In this document: positions 11,864 to 23,865 of the stretch, piece by piece
Numbering within the stretch: position 1 is the stretch's first letter
Layout: every line of letters begins with the position of its first letter
Source: Earliella scabrosa
Taxonomy: Eukaryota; Basidiomycota; Agaricomycetes; Polyporales; Polyporaceae
DNA: 64,000 nt
Direction of reading: 5' to 3'
Assembly (NCBI GenBank): GCA_022605405.1
Contig: JABYQQ010000002.1
Location: 3,410,001 to 3,474,000 of the forward strand
The notes under the pieces: generated by a model
What the model was told of the DNA's origin: nothing
The model's database searches: none
Seen by the model: only the letters and a program-made list of their open reading frames with translations
Translations under genes and position numbers: made by a program

Positions 11864-12235
11864 TTAGAGGAGCCCTACGAGGGCAACGGCGGCCGCAACA
11901 GCCGCGCCAGAGGAGAGTGCCACTGAGCGCGATGCTCCGGACTCGGTGTTTGCGGCAATGGTTCCGTTGAGCTTCGAAAAGTCAGCGGCGGGGATTTGGT
12001 GGTGTGTAGCAGAATGAGGACTCACTCCAACGCATCCCCCTGGCGCCGAACACGCCGCGTTTCGGTTCTCCGCGAGGACCTTTGCTAGTTGCGAGTCGAT
12101 GGGAGCCGGAGAGGCGGAGACTTGGGCGATTGTCAATCCACATGCGCAGTCCGAGTCGAGATCGAGCCACGTACCGAGAGAAGAAGTGGCGAGGAAAAGA
12201 ACGAGGGTGAAGGTCTGGACGGCGCGTGCGTACAT
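11864..12235 (-). CDS. Small secreted, probably GPI-anchored protein
   Basis: Two exons start at the ATG at 12233-12235. The N-terminus MYARAVQTFTLVLFLATSS is a classical signal peptide. A 54 bp intron (GTGAGT to CGAAG) removes an internal stretch in phase 0 and joins CVG to LNGTIAAN. The mature part is small, with four Cys (CACG, AACS, GGCVG) and one N-glycosylation sequon (NGT). The C-terminus is Ser/Gly/Ala followed by a hydrophobic run (AVAAAVALVGLL), the pattern of a GPI-anchor signal. The length, about 105 residues, suits a small cell-wall or plasma-membrane protein. The Cys spacing does not match a full CFEM domain. Function unknown. Confidence 0.6.
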   Translation of the reverse strand: MYARAVQTFTLVLFLATSSLGTWLDLDSDCACGLTIAQVSASPAPIDSQLAKVLAENRNAACSAPGGCVGVSPHSATHHQIPAADFSKLNGTIAANTESGASRSVALSSGAAVAAAVALVGLL

Positions 12236-14290
12236 GATCGTTGGAGATGCGGTGGTATCAATGAATGCGTGGTATATGGGGTGGTGAGCTTGCACGTTTG
12301 CTATGATGATAGTGGTCTGGAGATGAGAGGATTTGGGGGGAGGCGGTCACAGCCTGCGCTGAGGAGCCCTGCGAGGAAGTCGTGAAAGAGACGTCGGTCA
12401 ACGAACGAGGGGCTGGTCTCCTCTCCCGCTCATCTTTTAAGATGTCTATCGTGAGCAAGCGGGGTACTTCCATCACTACTTTGTTCCTAAGCGATGGGAG
12501 TATGTCACGAACCTTGAAGGGCACTTCCAAATCGGGATCAATGGAATTCAAGCGCCCATGACTACGAGGAGGAGTTGACGCTTGGTGCATTGTACTTATC
12601 TCCTTGTTGGTGAGATCTTGACCTAAGAGAAGTGAGTAGACCAAAGTTTTTCTAGATGTAGCTGGTCTCACGGAGATGAAGTGTGAGTACCAGCCGGTTC
12701 AACCAAAGTGAGCTCTCTCGGAATGCCTGGTCCGCGCTAAGTCTGGCAAGTTCCAAATCCAAGAAGGTTATGATAGGATTCGAAGTTTTGTAATGAATAG
12801 GGGTGAGTGTAACGGTAATGACGGCACAACAAAACCGCCGTTCTTTGCACAAGCGGCGCTCTGACCATGCACGTTGGGGTACCAATACTGGCTAGGATAG
12901 GCTTGCTGAGCAGACCATCTGCACTCCACAGACTCGGACAGACAGATTCTGCGGGGATTGCATGATCAGGACGCTGGATGATGCCGCTGAGAGTTCCGAG
13001 TTGATTGACTTACCGGCACGGCGAGAGACAGCACCAGTGAGCAATCAAATGATACTGCCGAAGCGAAGCGGTCTCGGAGGAAGGCCATGGATTTGTGGCC
13101 GTACCGCAGTGAGGGATCATCGATGATGTGCTGGAGTGACAATGAGGTCCTCGACTGGACCTGAAGGAGACGTGCTGGTAGATATCAGCGCCTGCAGGAA
13201 TTCTGCCCGCGTCAAGAGCGGGTCCCCTGTTGGCGTTGCCGAGGGTGAGCCCAAAGGCAAGACGTCGAAGAAGCAGGCGATCGAGGATAACCGCGAGAGT
13301 TGCGCATCCGGTGTGGACGGGCCCAGATCCCCAGCGCCGTTCGATTCACTCGGCCAGTCCGCAACGGCGCACCAGTCGTCCATCATGATGGGGAGGATCT
13401 CGTCGCGAAGACGGTGCATCTCCTGCGTAGAGCCGAAGCACAGACGAGTGTCTCCAAAGTCCCCACACAGCCCGTCCGTCTTCCCGTCGATGTTTCTCGG
13501 CGGCTAGACTCTTAGGGACTACGTGGAAGGGGAGACGGAGGAGGGAGGAACCCGACACGGTTGTGGCGCGAGATCGACGAGAGGTCCATACAGTGCTACC
13601 CCTCCGTCCACGTGATGCGGAGAGGAGTATGAAGTCGTAGTACGGGAGCGCGTCTCATCCCCTCGAATGTAGGCAGGCCCGGGGTAGCGAGGTCTTGCTG
13701 TGATGACCGTTGTGCGATCCCGATAGGTTTGCGCAAGGATCTCGAAAACGAATGCGATGATGGCACCCTCCTAGGAGACTCCCGTGCGTCTGGCAGCCCC
13801 CCTCAGGCTGCTCCTCTGGTTGCCGACGGAGCACAGGGGCTTCGTACAAGATTGCTAGAGCTGTGGGAGATTCGAGCGTGAACACGCGGTAGAGCAGTCG
13901 CGACGACGTACACTCACTCGTACTGTAATGGGCGCCCTCGAGCCCCCCTAGGTCGCCGTCGGAGTGGTGCTGCTTGGGTTTGTCGTCCTTCGGGCTTCGC
14001 CGCGATGGCACGACGAGGATAGCGGACGGCGTGGACTGTGTCGATATGCTTCCTGAAGCTGTCTATCGCGGGTGACGCGGGATCGTGACTAGCTTCAGAC
14101 CCGCGTCCCGTCAGCAGCGTTCGGTTTGGGGAGAAACACTCGAGTCGGGAAGTCCTCGCTCATCTCGGGGGAAGAGCGAAGAGATGTTCGTTCAGTTGGC
14201 TTCGTGGATGCTTGCGAGGAATTGGGGTGAACATCGGGTCCTAGTACATCCACGACCGGGAAAGTCCTATTAGGGTGAGACTGCAATCAA
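12236..14290. other. Gene-poor stretch with unrecognised open frames
   Basis: A minus-strand open frame at 13117-13419 (containing DEILPIMMDDWCAVADW) has a protein-like look but no recognised domain. Its neighbours at 12258-12671 and 13655-14011 are even less convincing. These may be remnants of decayed genes next to the SAP pseudogene. Confidence 0.3.
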
Positions 14291-14296
14291 CCTCTA

Positions 14297-15040
14297 TACC
14301 ATCAATGAACGTAAAGCCTGCGTACGTTCTGGTGAGGTCATCGTAGTCGGAGCCTTTCGTCCCACTTGGGATGACCTATGCGGGTTCGCCTTCGAGCTTC
14401 CTCTCGACGTGAACGTACAGTGTCGTTCATGCGGGCCATCCTGCCCTTGACCCTCCCTTGAGAAGCTTGACGACATCGTTGAAGAACGCTCCAAGGGCCC
14501 CTCTGTACCGCATCACGACACCGATGCGTCCTGATGTCGTCCCGTTGATCTATATCTAGATTGGCGATGCGTTGCTGGGGTCGCTTCCTGGCGAGATGTA
14601 TGGAGGTGGTCGTCCGAGTCGCGTTGCGCCCTGGAGCGGGTGGGAAGGAACGCAGGCTCGGCCGATGGTGCGGATGTCGGCTCAGAGAGGCGGCCTCGAC
14701 CCTTCGGACTCATGGCGGCCGGGTGACCGCTGTCCGCCGACGACACACCGCGTGTGCTCATTGGTGGTGACCGTTCCGAAACGCCTGGGACTTGGAGCGG
14801 GCTTTGCCTCGGCGTTCGACGACCTTGCGACGAGGAGTCGGCTGAGGAGGATGCGATACTTGGTTGAGGAGTCACCTTGATGTGATATTCCCCTATGTCA
14901 GCCAATGTCAGAATGTCGCACAAAGATATCCGTCTAGTCATCCGGTGCTTACCTTCCGCTACCGGAGGAGCCCCCGCGGTGAGCCCCGAGCACGAGTCCG
15001 AGTCTGTTCGCGAATAACTTTGTTGATAAGGAGCCTGCAA
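14297..15040 (-). pseudogene. Degenerate SAP-family protein copy
   Basis: The minus strand carries scattered pieces of the SAP-family gene found at 47.1-48.7 kb. In one frame ARKRPQQRIANLDIDQRDDI parallels ARKRIQKRIATLDEDQKDDI. Further on, in another frame, ERKLEGEPA, a stop codon, then VIPSGTKGSDYDDLTRTY parallels KKLDRGPAFYIPSGAEDPGY and DEDFTRTY. Reading the whole match requires at least one frameshift and crosses an in-frame TAG, so the copy cannot encode the full protein. A Ser-rich upstream segment (to about 15040) may belong to it. I could not find the N-terminal SAP motif. The remnant supports a past duplication and decay of this family. Confidence 0.7.
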
Positions 15041-17060
15041 AGATGATGGCGACTTTCCCGTTCCCTATGATCGTGGTCCGATTCTCACAGGTAAGGGAAG
15101 CGACCGGTGTCGTTACAGCTTGCCAGTGCAGGTCTCAGCGTCTGCGCTCCTGCTGTGTCTCCCTGAGGCAGGGTCAGGGTCTTGACGATCTAAAGCGCCC
15201 CGCTGGAGGAAGTGAATGACACGCACCTGTGGGCCATTCTGGAGGCCTTTACGCGTCCTGAAGAGGAGGTTCACTGTCCGTGAGTGGTCTGGCGTGAGCA
15301 TAGCGGCGACAATGGTGGACAGAATGGATACTGACCGATGGGGTAATTCGCGGGGCTGTAGAATTCTTGTAACAGACATGTGGCGCACGCAAGGATTGGT
15401 CTCGAGGGTCGAGTTGTTCAGGTGGTTGTAGGTTGGGAGGCATTCTGTGTGAGAGATGAGGCAAGATGTCGCGAAGGAGTGCGTTCTCGTTCCGTGGCCT
15501 CTTATGCCAACGGGTTGCTCAAACGGCGTTGTCTCGCTGTAGCCCCTTTGGCTGAAAGACTCTATGGCGGGCGAGGGGTGCGACGCGTCTTGAGGTGGGA
15601 TCACGTGGGCGCGAACCCATAAACGTCGTTAGAAGTTTCCTGGAGGAGGGGGATTTCACGCTTTGGATGGACGTGCCAGAAATAGCAGACAAATGCGATG
15701 TCATTGGAAGCAATGGTGGATTGTACAGGTACTGAGAATGTGCCAGTGGCCACACCGAGCCATGTGTGAAGAGCGAGAACAAACGCACCTTATGCTCAAG
15801 ACAATTGAACAAGATCGAGGACATAATGAGCGTCCCACATGTATCGCGCATGCAAAGGCGGGTGACGAGGGGTTTGTTTCGGAGGAACTGGACCGGACGC
15901 ACCGGACGCGACCTTGAGAGTGTATGTCAAGCGTCTCTGACGGGGCATATAGCCTTTCGTGCATGTGCTATGACGTCCTTCTTGTCCGTGGCGTGGTGCA
16001 GGAAGGCCTGCCAGCAGGGCTAGTGAGCTTATATGTCGAGACTGTCGCATACGTCTGTCTGAGTGCAGCGTCGTAGAGTTGCACGGGCAGCCTAAAGCAT
16101 CCTCTCAGGGTCAGAGCGGGTGGACTGTAGCAGCACAGAGCGACGCACCGTGGCCATAGCACATTCCATCAGCCTCCATCCCTTCCCGGAGGCCCATTTT
16201 TGTGGACATCACGGTGTCCTCCCAATCATCCGTCTTCAGGCGGCACACAGCTGCTTCGGTGGTCCATCTGCACCAAGGAAAGGTGCTCTCGTAATCCAGC
16301 AATAGACAGAACCAAACTTGAGGGTATGCAGAGCAGCAGAGGTGCTCGAGGGCCTGGGGAGCATGGGAAGTCCAGAGAGTAGGGAGTCAACAGTGACTGT
16401 CGGCAACAGGCGCCCTCGAAGGTCTGCGTCCACCACCACCGTCCACGGTCCGACTACATACATACCATGCCAAATGCACCCAAAGCTGTGTCTCCTCTCT
16501 CATGGTGAGGCATCATCATACTTTAATTAGCTCGAAATACTGGACCAGCGCGAGAGGCGAGCCATGCTATGAACTGAGTGGGACTCTCCGGACGGTGTAC
16601 GATCCATTTCGACCATGATATCAAGGACATAACGCGATTTGTCGCGAGGGGACACTACAGGCACGGTGAGCAAATCTATGCACCCGTGTACTTCAGGAAC
16701 CTGGGGATCGTGAGCCATGCACAACTTCTACACCCTCGAGCGTAGGCGTACGGCCTCCAGTCATGAGCAGCATCGAGCCTGATGATCAACGTTGTGTGCT
16801 CATTTCTATATAGCTCGAACCGTACTACATATATAGCGGGTGTGTCTGCCGTTTTATTCTACACGTCCATGCACTGACCTCGAGGATTGCTATAGTCTAC
16901 ATGTACCTTCGAATCTCGAATCGCATTCCCATCTCGCGCGCGTCATCACGTCCGCTTGACCCGACCACAGGCCCATTGAATGCCCTCCGCAAGCCGTTCT
17001 GCACAACTGCGTGTGGATTGCGGTGAGCACAACGCTGGCAAGGTCGGATCCCCCCGCATC
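15041..17060. other. Intergenic, no supported gene
   Basis: Open frames on both strands are short and lack recognisable motifs. No exon chain could be built. Any missing 5' part of the SAP pseudogene would lie here, but I could not see it. Confidence 0.4.
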
Positions 17061-18319
17061 TCATGCTGCCTCCTCCTCGCCCTGAGGCGCCTCCTCCGCG
17101 TCGCCCCCGTCCTCGTAAAGGTGCGGGTTCGCCCTGAGCACACCAACATAGTGCAACTCAATCACTCTCCGCAGCTGTACAATCTCCTTCGCCATCTTCT
17201 TCATCCACCCCTCCTTCTTCCTCACCAACTCCATCACGCGCTTCAACTCCTGCACCTCCGCAGCCATCTCCGGCTTGCACCCGGAGACTGCTTCCAGGAT
17301 GAGCAGGTCGGCTTCCAGCTCGCGCGCCGTCGGTCTTTGAAATGCGGGCCTCCGAGGGGACGCAGGTGCAGCGGACTGCTCGGCTGGCGTTGGCGCAGGC
17401 TCGTCACGCTGCTCGGGGCGATGAACCCTCTCAGAGTTTGTGGCGGCCGCTTGTGGTCTAGGGACCGGTCGCGCTGGAGGGGAGAACACCGGGGTCCAAT
17501 TCATCGGCGGGGACGGAACACGCTGATTCGCTTCTCGCGTCCTTGCAGCGGCCAGCTCTTCTCTCGTTGGCGGGTAGAACACGCGTGGCCAGGACGTCGG
17601 GATAGGCGGCTGTGGCGCGGACGACGGGCCCGCCCTGTTCTCTGCCACTGGAGCGGGTCAGTGTTGGATTCAAGCACACATGAGGAGTCGCTTACCGATA
17701 CTCGTAGCAGGCTGACTGGGGGCAAGCGCTGCGGGCGCAACTCGAGGTGAGCGATACTCAGATTCCGTCTCTGTATCCGAGTCTGAATCCTCTGGAAAGT
17801 TTGGTCCGAAGGAGGCTGGCCGTAGCTGCCCGATGGGGCTCCCGGTGTTCGGGAAGAACTGCGGGCGGATGGCGCTGACGATCTCGGCCATGCTCCGCGG
17901 AGTCGGTGGTGGCGGGAGTACATCCCTCGGGGGCTGTAACACTGGCTCTTCGGCTTGCATGGGTGGAGCGGGTTCCTCGATCCGCTCGTGGCGGTCGCCT
18001 TGCTCCATTGCTTCAATTTGGTCCTCGGCGTGCTCCTCGGTGCTGTGGCGAGCGGGAGGTCAGCGAGGCGTGTGGTGGTTGGGCTCCGAGGGTCGGCGAT
18101 GAGGACTCACGGGACGACGCCTGAGGGGAACAAGGCCAGTAGCCTCTCGATTATTTCTGTTTTCCTGCCTGTAGCTCTTACGCCGTGTATCTGCAGGTGT
18201 CGGGGCGATGTCGAGAGCGGGTGAGCCCAAACCACCGCGCACACGAGTGACTGGGACCGCACCTTGGCTATATGTTGCACCTTGCGGTACTCGAGCGCGT
18301 TCAGAGCCTTGTAGTCCAT
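17061..18319 (-). CDS. SAP-domain protein A with C-terminal coiled coil
   Basis: Four exons from the ATG at 18317-18319 encode about 357 residues. Residues 1-46 form a helix-extension-helix resembling a SAP motif (LNALEYRKVQHIAK joined to IHGVRATGRKTEIIERLL), split by an intron after AK. SAP motifs bind AT-rich or scaffold DNA (family knowledge). The middle is acidic and Pro-rich (residues 50-270) with SDSDTETESE near 145. The C-terminal 75 residues form a long amphipathic helix (VQELKRVMELVRKKEGWMKK) ending in an acidic tail, likely a coiled coil for oligomerisation. The 54 bp intron at 17648-17701 joins ATSI to VAENRAG in phase. A nuclear architectural or regulatory role is inferred. Paralogues sit at 45.5 and 47.1 kb. 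Confidence 0.75.
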
Positions 18320-18860
18320 GGTGCTCGGCAGGGACGCGACGTGCGGCAAGTATGAAGGGGGTGGCGGTAGGAGGTAGAGGTGGTTGGGATGAAGAGCGCA
18401 CGACTGCGAGCCGAGCTTCCCCGGAAACGGCCTCAGGGCAAGACGCCCGCGACGCGGCTCGCGGGGCCTAGCCACCTCCCGGTTCTCCGCTACATAGCTG
18501 CAGAGGGCCTTCGCCGCGTCAGTTGGGGATTGAGCTGCATACGGCGGTCGCGGACGCCGTCGCCGTGCCGTGTCTTTCGATAGAGGAATCGTTCGTTGAA
18601 GACACCTACCCACGCGGATGCTCTGCGTGCACGTATACGGCGCATCTCATCGCCAGCTCAAAATCGGAAAGAAGAAAACAAAGGTGCGTTCATACATTCT
18701 CAAACCATTCATACAGAACCGCTAACGCTGCCATATATCCTAGCTCTTTTGGGTCCCCCGTCTTCGCGGCACAAGGGCGCTTGCGTCGCCCGCCGCTGGA
18801 CGCGGGACCTTCGCGACACCATTCGCGCAGCTGTGCTCGCTGGCCACCGTGGCTCGGGCG
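18320..18860. other. Intergenic, promoter of SAP protein A
   Basis: The stretch sits between the SAP gene start and a possible small gene, both on the minus strand. No other gene is visible. Confidence 0.5.
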
Positions 18861-19077
18861 TTAGGCAGTCTGCTCGGGAGCGAAGACGGTCGTCGCAGGC
18901 CGCTTGGGCTTGTCCTCGGGCGGTGACTCTGCAGTCGCAAGTTTCGAACGAAGCACGGTCAGCACCGGACGCAACGGGAGCATGTATGGGAGGACGGTAC
19001 TCACGCGTCGAGTCGTCGCCCACGCTCTGGACGCCGAGGACGAGAGGGAACTTGGTGGAGATGATTTCGGTAAGCAT
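18861..19077 (-). CDS. Possible two-exon small protein (47 aa)
   Basis: The ATG at 19075-19077 starts MLTEIISTKFPLVLGVQSVG. A GTGAGT donor and a TGCAG acceptor frame an intron of about 80 bases. The join is in phase (STQSPPEDKPKRP) and ends at TAA at 18861-18863. The splice signals are good and the second exon is basic and Pro-rich. The predicted protein is only 47 residues with no known domain and no C-terminal CaaX box, so it is not a pheromone precursor. It could be an unrecognised small protein or chance. Confidence 0.35.
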
Positions 19078-20328
19078 CGTCGTTCGCGGTTTGTGCTGTT
19101 GTGGTGATTGCCTGGAGGTTGGGCTTCTTGGGCAGTTGGGGAGTTGGAAGGTGTTTGGTGCGCTCTGTGGTGTAGCAGGCGCGCCCTTTATGCTCCCCGA
19201 GAACAAAGGCGGTTTGTGTTCCGCGCGGCCACGCTCTTGCGGGGCTTGCAGGTGCATGCGTTGATCGTTTTGCAATGAGGCTTCGTCTGTGAGGCTTTGC
19301 GCCGGGCTATTGCGCCTCTTGTTTTCCTTTGTCGTGTTCCAGCTTATCCCTCAGAGCATCTTGCACCTCTTGCGCAGTATCGAGGCATCCAGAAGAAGTC
19401 GACATCTTGGTGCCCAAAGTATCGACGCCGCCATGCGCGTCGTTTGGCCAATCGCGGTCACGTTACTTGACGCGTTCATTGCGATCACGTCAACACGCTT
19501 GGTGCGAAGTTGTTGAGCGCGGCACAATGAATGGCCTAGGGCTATCCGATGAAGCGGTCAAGGTCCAAGCTCTAAGGGGCGATCGGCGCCCTACGTCGAC
19601 GAGATACTCATCCCCGGTTTCAAAGTTCGATCGCCCCGTGACTCACCGAGCCTGACACCTTTGTGCGCGAGCATTCGCGGCTGTGGCCCGTGGTCATCCG
19701 CAGAACTCGCACACATTGCCCGTCATGCCGTACTTCGCAATACAGACCATGCTCAGAGTTCGCGTTCCACTCCTACTATCGCGCGCGAGGCGGAGGGGTT
19801 GACGGCATACGGGGGTGCAAACGCGATCACATTGCTGGACGCGACGTTGCGCGGGGCCGCCGGCACGGGAGATTGAATGCGCGATAGGTAATTTAGATGG
19901 CTGAAGTGGTTCGCCTGTTCCTTGCCAATGTGCTCAGAGACGATAAGAGCTGTGCTGACTCACATATACATAGGACGCGCTCTTATCATTCTCGGGCCCG
20001 ACGACGTAGGCGCTAGGCCGCCAGGCGCAGTCGGCGCACCGACCAGCGCAGAGGCCAAGGAACGAGGAACAGGTATATAGCGGTGGTGGGACCGGGAGAA
20101 ACGTTCCGCATTTGAGGCGCAGTGCTTGGTACGTGCCTGCGCCTACGAGCCGCCGGCCTCACGGCGCTCACACTACGCCAGCGAGCTGATAACGATTGCA
20201 TCCGCTAAAACCGGCCATGGTTATCATAGCGCATGGCAGCAAGGCATGCCGCCACCGGGCGCATTATCGGAGCCTCAAGTCCGTGTCCCTCACGGTCCTC
20301 CTCCTCCAGTCCTCGGCGCCGCAGCACT
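19078..20328. other. Intergenic upstream of amidase 1
   Basis: Short plus-strand frames at 19.3-19.9 kb have no recognisable domain. The last part is the promoter of the amidase gene. Confidence 0.5.
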
Positions 20329-20334
20329 TATAAG
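20329..20334 (+). promoter_or_regulatory. TATA box of amidase 1
   Basis: The string CACTTATAAGAGC is shared exactly with the second amidase gene at the matching distance, 60-70 bases before the ATG. The surrounding leader is also recognisably related between the two genes. Confidence 0.75.
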
Positions 20335-20395
20335 AGCGTCGACACGATGGAGGTCGGCACAACTCTGAGTCGCGGTCTACAGCAGCGTGCACCCG

Positions 20396-22710
20396 ATGCA
20401 GATGTTGCTCAAGGTCGTCGCTTTCGTCGCTCTCGCTCTCGGCTTGCGCGCCGTCGAGGCCCAAAGCACCGGGCGCACACTCGTTCTTGGCGGCATCCCT
20501 TACTTCGTCCCGCCTACCCCGGTCTCCGCCCTCCGTGATGTCATCGCACTCTCCATCGCCGCGAAGAGCGCATCCGACGGCCTCGTTCCGTTCTCCGTCA
20601 TCCCGACCTCCAAGACTCCGTTCGACGGCACCGCGCTCCAGCAGACCGTGGACGAATGGTCTGCGAAGGACGATGTGTGGAGCAAAGAGTTCTTGACTGG
20701 TACGTGACGACTTGGTTTCGTATTCCCTGACAGCTCTCCATACTGATCCCCGTGACACAGGTGTATACCTCACCTACAACGGCACTCGCAGTCTACCGGT
20801 TGCTTCGCTCCTCGGCTCGCAAAAGAAATTCGGCATCGACTTCGTCTTCCTGTCGAAAAAGTACTTGCTCGGTGTTGGGCTGACCAAGTCCCTCCCTGCT
20901 GGGCCGTACTTCCTCGAACCCGCCTCTGGGAACATCTTCCAAGGTTAGTACGACGATACGTGCGTCTGACGCCGGTAACTGACATCGGCTGTCAGCGTAC
21001 CGTCTGTACAACGACGAGAATCAGTCTTTCCTCTACGGCACGATTCCGGACGGTGATGGCTTCCAGCCACTCTCCGCGCACATCCCCGGCGCTGGAACCG
21101 AAACTATTGGGGTCCCTTCCCGTCTCTACTTCACGGCTACCGCCGCCAAGCCTCTCGCTGGCATGCGTGTTGCGGTGAAGGATATCTACGACGTCAAGGG
21201 TCTGCGCACCGGCTGTGGCAACCGCGCGTACTGGAACCACTACCCGCCCAAGACGCAGACCGCCCCCGCTATTCAGCGTCTCATCGATGGCGGTATGGTT
21301 GTCGTCGGCAAAGTCAAGACGTCGCAGTTCGCCAATGGCGAGAGCGCGACGGCGGACTGGGTCGACCTCCACGCGCCGTACAACCCGCGCGGAGACGGAT
21401 ACCAAGACGGGAGCAGCTCGTCCACGGGTTCCGGGACGGCGGTTGCGGCGTACTCCTGGCTGGACTTTGCCGTTGGCAGCGACACTGGTGGGTCGATGAG
21501 GGGTCCGGCGGGCGCGAACGGCGTCTTTGGTAACAGGCCCTCGCACGGGGCGGTTCCCCTTGACGACGTTATGCCTCTGTCGCCGGCCCTGGACACTGCA
21601 GGGATCTTCTCTCGCGATGCGAAGAGCTGGGCCGTCGTCGGCAACTGGTGGTACCAGGACTACAAGTCGGTGAGTGCGTGGGCAATGTGGGCCGCACTGG
21701 TGCTGACCATGGAGTGATGCCCGCAGTACACGACATTCCCGAAGAAGCTGCTCTTCCCGACGGACTACTTCGGCACCAGCTACCTCTCCAACCCGCCCGC
21801 GGAGGGCACAACCGCGGCCCTTTACAGCAACTTCATCAGCGCCGTCGAGAGCTTCCTGAACACGACGCGCACGGAGATGAGCTTCAGCGCGGCATGGAAC
21901 GCGACGAAGCCGGCGGACGTTGCGGCGCCGACGCTGCAGACGCTCCTCACGACGACCTACGCGGACTTCATCACGCTCGACCAGATCGAGCTGCTCGCGG
22001 ACCCGTTCATCGCGGACTACAAGGCCGCGAACGGCGGCCGCGCGCCGTTCATCAACCCCGGCCCGCTCTCGCGCTGGGCGTACGGCCGGGCGCTGCCCGC
22101 GGGCAGGAAAGAGGAGGCGGTCGCGAACAAGACGGTGTTCATGGACTGGTGGGCGAGCGAGGTCGTGAAGACGGACCCGGTCACGTGCTCGGACTCGCTC
22201 TTCTTGTACCCGCAAAGCCAGGGGCGCACTCGCTACAGGAACCAGTATGGCAGGTGTGTACTCCGATTGGTGCTCGGGTGTCGATGTCGGCTTGGTGCGT
22301 CGTGCTGAGGACTTTGTGTGTTTGTGCAGCGCTCCGGGCGCGCCCTTGGGATTCTCGGCTGGGCGGATCTCGGTGCATGCGGAGAACCCCGACATGGTCG
22401 TACCCAGTGAGTGAATGATTTGCAGTGTTTGCCGAGCGTCCGAGACTTGGGCACTGACGATGCTTCGCATAGTTGGCGAGGCACCGTACACGTCAACGAT
22501 CACCGGCCAGACGGAGTACCTCCCCGTCACGATCAGCTTCATGGCTGCCAAGGGCTGCGTGAGTGCTTTCGCGTGGAGCTCCATGCGAGATTTCCGTAAC
22601 TGACATTTGCGAACGCGATGCAGGATCTGATGCTGTTCAACCTGTTCGCGGCGCTCCAGGACGCGGGGATCATCAAGCCTGTGAAGACGGGCTCGAGGGT
22701 GTTTGGATAA
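20396..22710 (+). CDS. Secreted amidase-signature hydrolase 1
   Basis: Seven exons encode 645 residues: 20396-20699, 20761-20943, 20996-21669, 21727-22253, 22330-22406, 22473-22558 and 22624-22710. All joins keep frame. The start [16 protein letters not shown] is a signal peptide ending near EAQ. Residues 24-160 form an N-terminal region seen in fungal Arp1/scytalone-dehydratase-like annotated proteins (family recollection). The amidase core follows with the Ser-cisSer-Lys triad: K224 in [10 protein letters not shown], cis-Ser S304 in GSSSSTGSG, and nucleophile S329 in [12 protein letters not shown]. The enzyme should hydrolyse an amide or ester outside the cell or in the secretory path; the substrate is unknown. 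Several NxT sequons fit secretion. It is the intact member of a local pair. Confidence 0.9.
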
Positions 22711-23865
22711 GTATCGTAAGTAATCGACAAGAATCAACTGTAATATTCGTACGTTACAGCAGTACAACTCTCGTTTAATGGGATCCCGCGCCACTCGTTG
22801 GACATTGTTCGCTGACATTTGAGGGAGTGGGTCGGCCCTGTCGGCAAACTGCACGCATGACACAAAGAAACATCTGCTCGCATTCTGCCACTCAGAGCGG
22901 ACGGGAGGACTCCTCGGTTACTGCTTGCAGGACAGAATGACTCATAGATTCTGTGGTTGCCCGTTGGGAAAGGCCCAAGGCACACGATTCACGAAAGATG
23001 AGTGTCCGTAAAAACTGTAAAATACACAGTACTTACTCACATTGTACGCGTCCGAGATGTACATGAACTTCATCGTCGTCTTCCTAGGTACTACCAGCTG
23101 CCCATCGCTTCTGACACCAACGTGCTGCGTGTGTCATGTCAAATCTCCGGTAGCGACTTCTCGCAGCGCATCAGGAGGCTCTTCGCTGGATGGCGGATGC
23201 GAGGCAGTTCGGGTTGAATCATCGCTGAGCAACAGTGCGCAGCCGGGACGTCGGTAATCGTGCCTACGAGCTGCTGGGATGCTGAACCTGTGCCAACGAC
23301 ATGAAGAAGTGCGTATGGAATGCATTGTGAAAGTCTGGGCGCGGGAGAGAGACAGTGCCTGCGTCCGAATGCGCATGCCAGACGTCTCGGAGCCCTTGAG
23401 CGCTTTAGTGCTTGAACCTGGACCCGGTCCGTCTCTCCGAGGCTCAGCGCGCTCCTCTCGGAGCTGCGAACTTGACCGCTGAGGCCGAACCAACGACCGG
23501 CACCGACATTGAATTCTGGTCAATCCATGCCTCTACGGTAAGTATTGATAATCCCGCAAAAGATGACGACTTTGATAACCTCAGGCTGAGCGGCAGAACA
23601 GGAGCGAGGGTCACTCCTGACCAGGAGGAGTTCCGAGGAGGCCCCTGTTCAAGGTGACTAACCCCAGGGATCGAGGCGGAGGATCACTGCATGAGTCACG
23701 GGAAGTCTACAAGCAGTAATTCAGTCGAAGATCCTTGTCGCGCCGCCACCGAAAGGATCGGGGCCGCCGAACTTGCATATATAGGCCACTGCCAGTGGTG
23801 GCAGTTCGCCAAATTCTGTGGCGATACTAGGCCTATTCACACCCCGGTCTTCCCTCTTCCACATC
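22711..23865. other. Intergenic between amidase 1 and cyclin-like gene
   Basis: No gene is supported. Short frames occur on both strands. The last 90 bases hold a TATATA element for the cyclin-like gene. Confidence 0.5.
23778..23783 (+). promoter_or_regulatory. Possible TATA box of cyclin-like gene
   Basis: TATATA lies 83-88 bases before the ATG at 23866, a typical distance. Confidence 0.4.

Noticed and set aside
20992..22863. A 623-codon open frame on the minus strand
   Set aside because: It lies exactly opposite the amidase exons and spans its introns. It is Arg/Val-rich without any domain, a known artefact of GC-rich codon use on the other strand.
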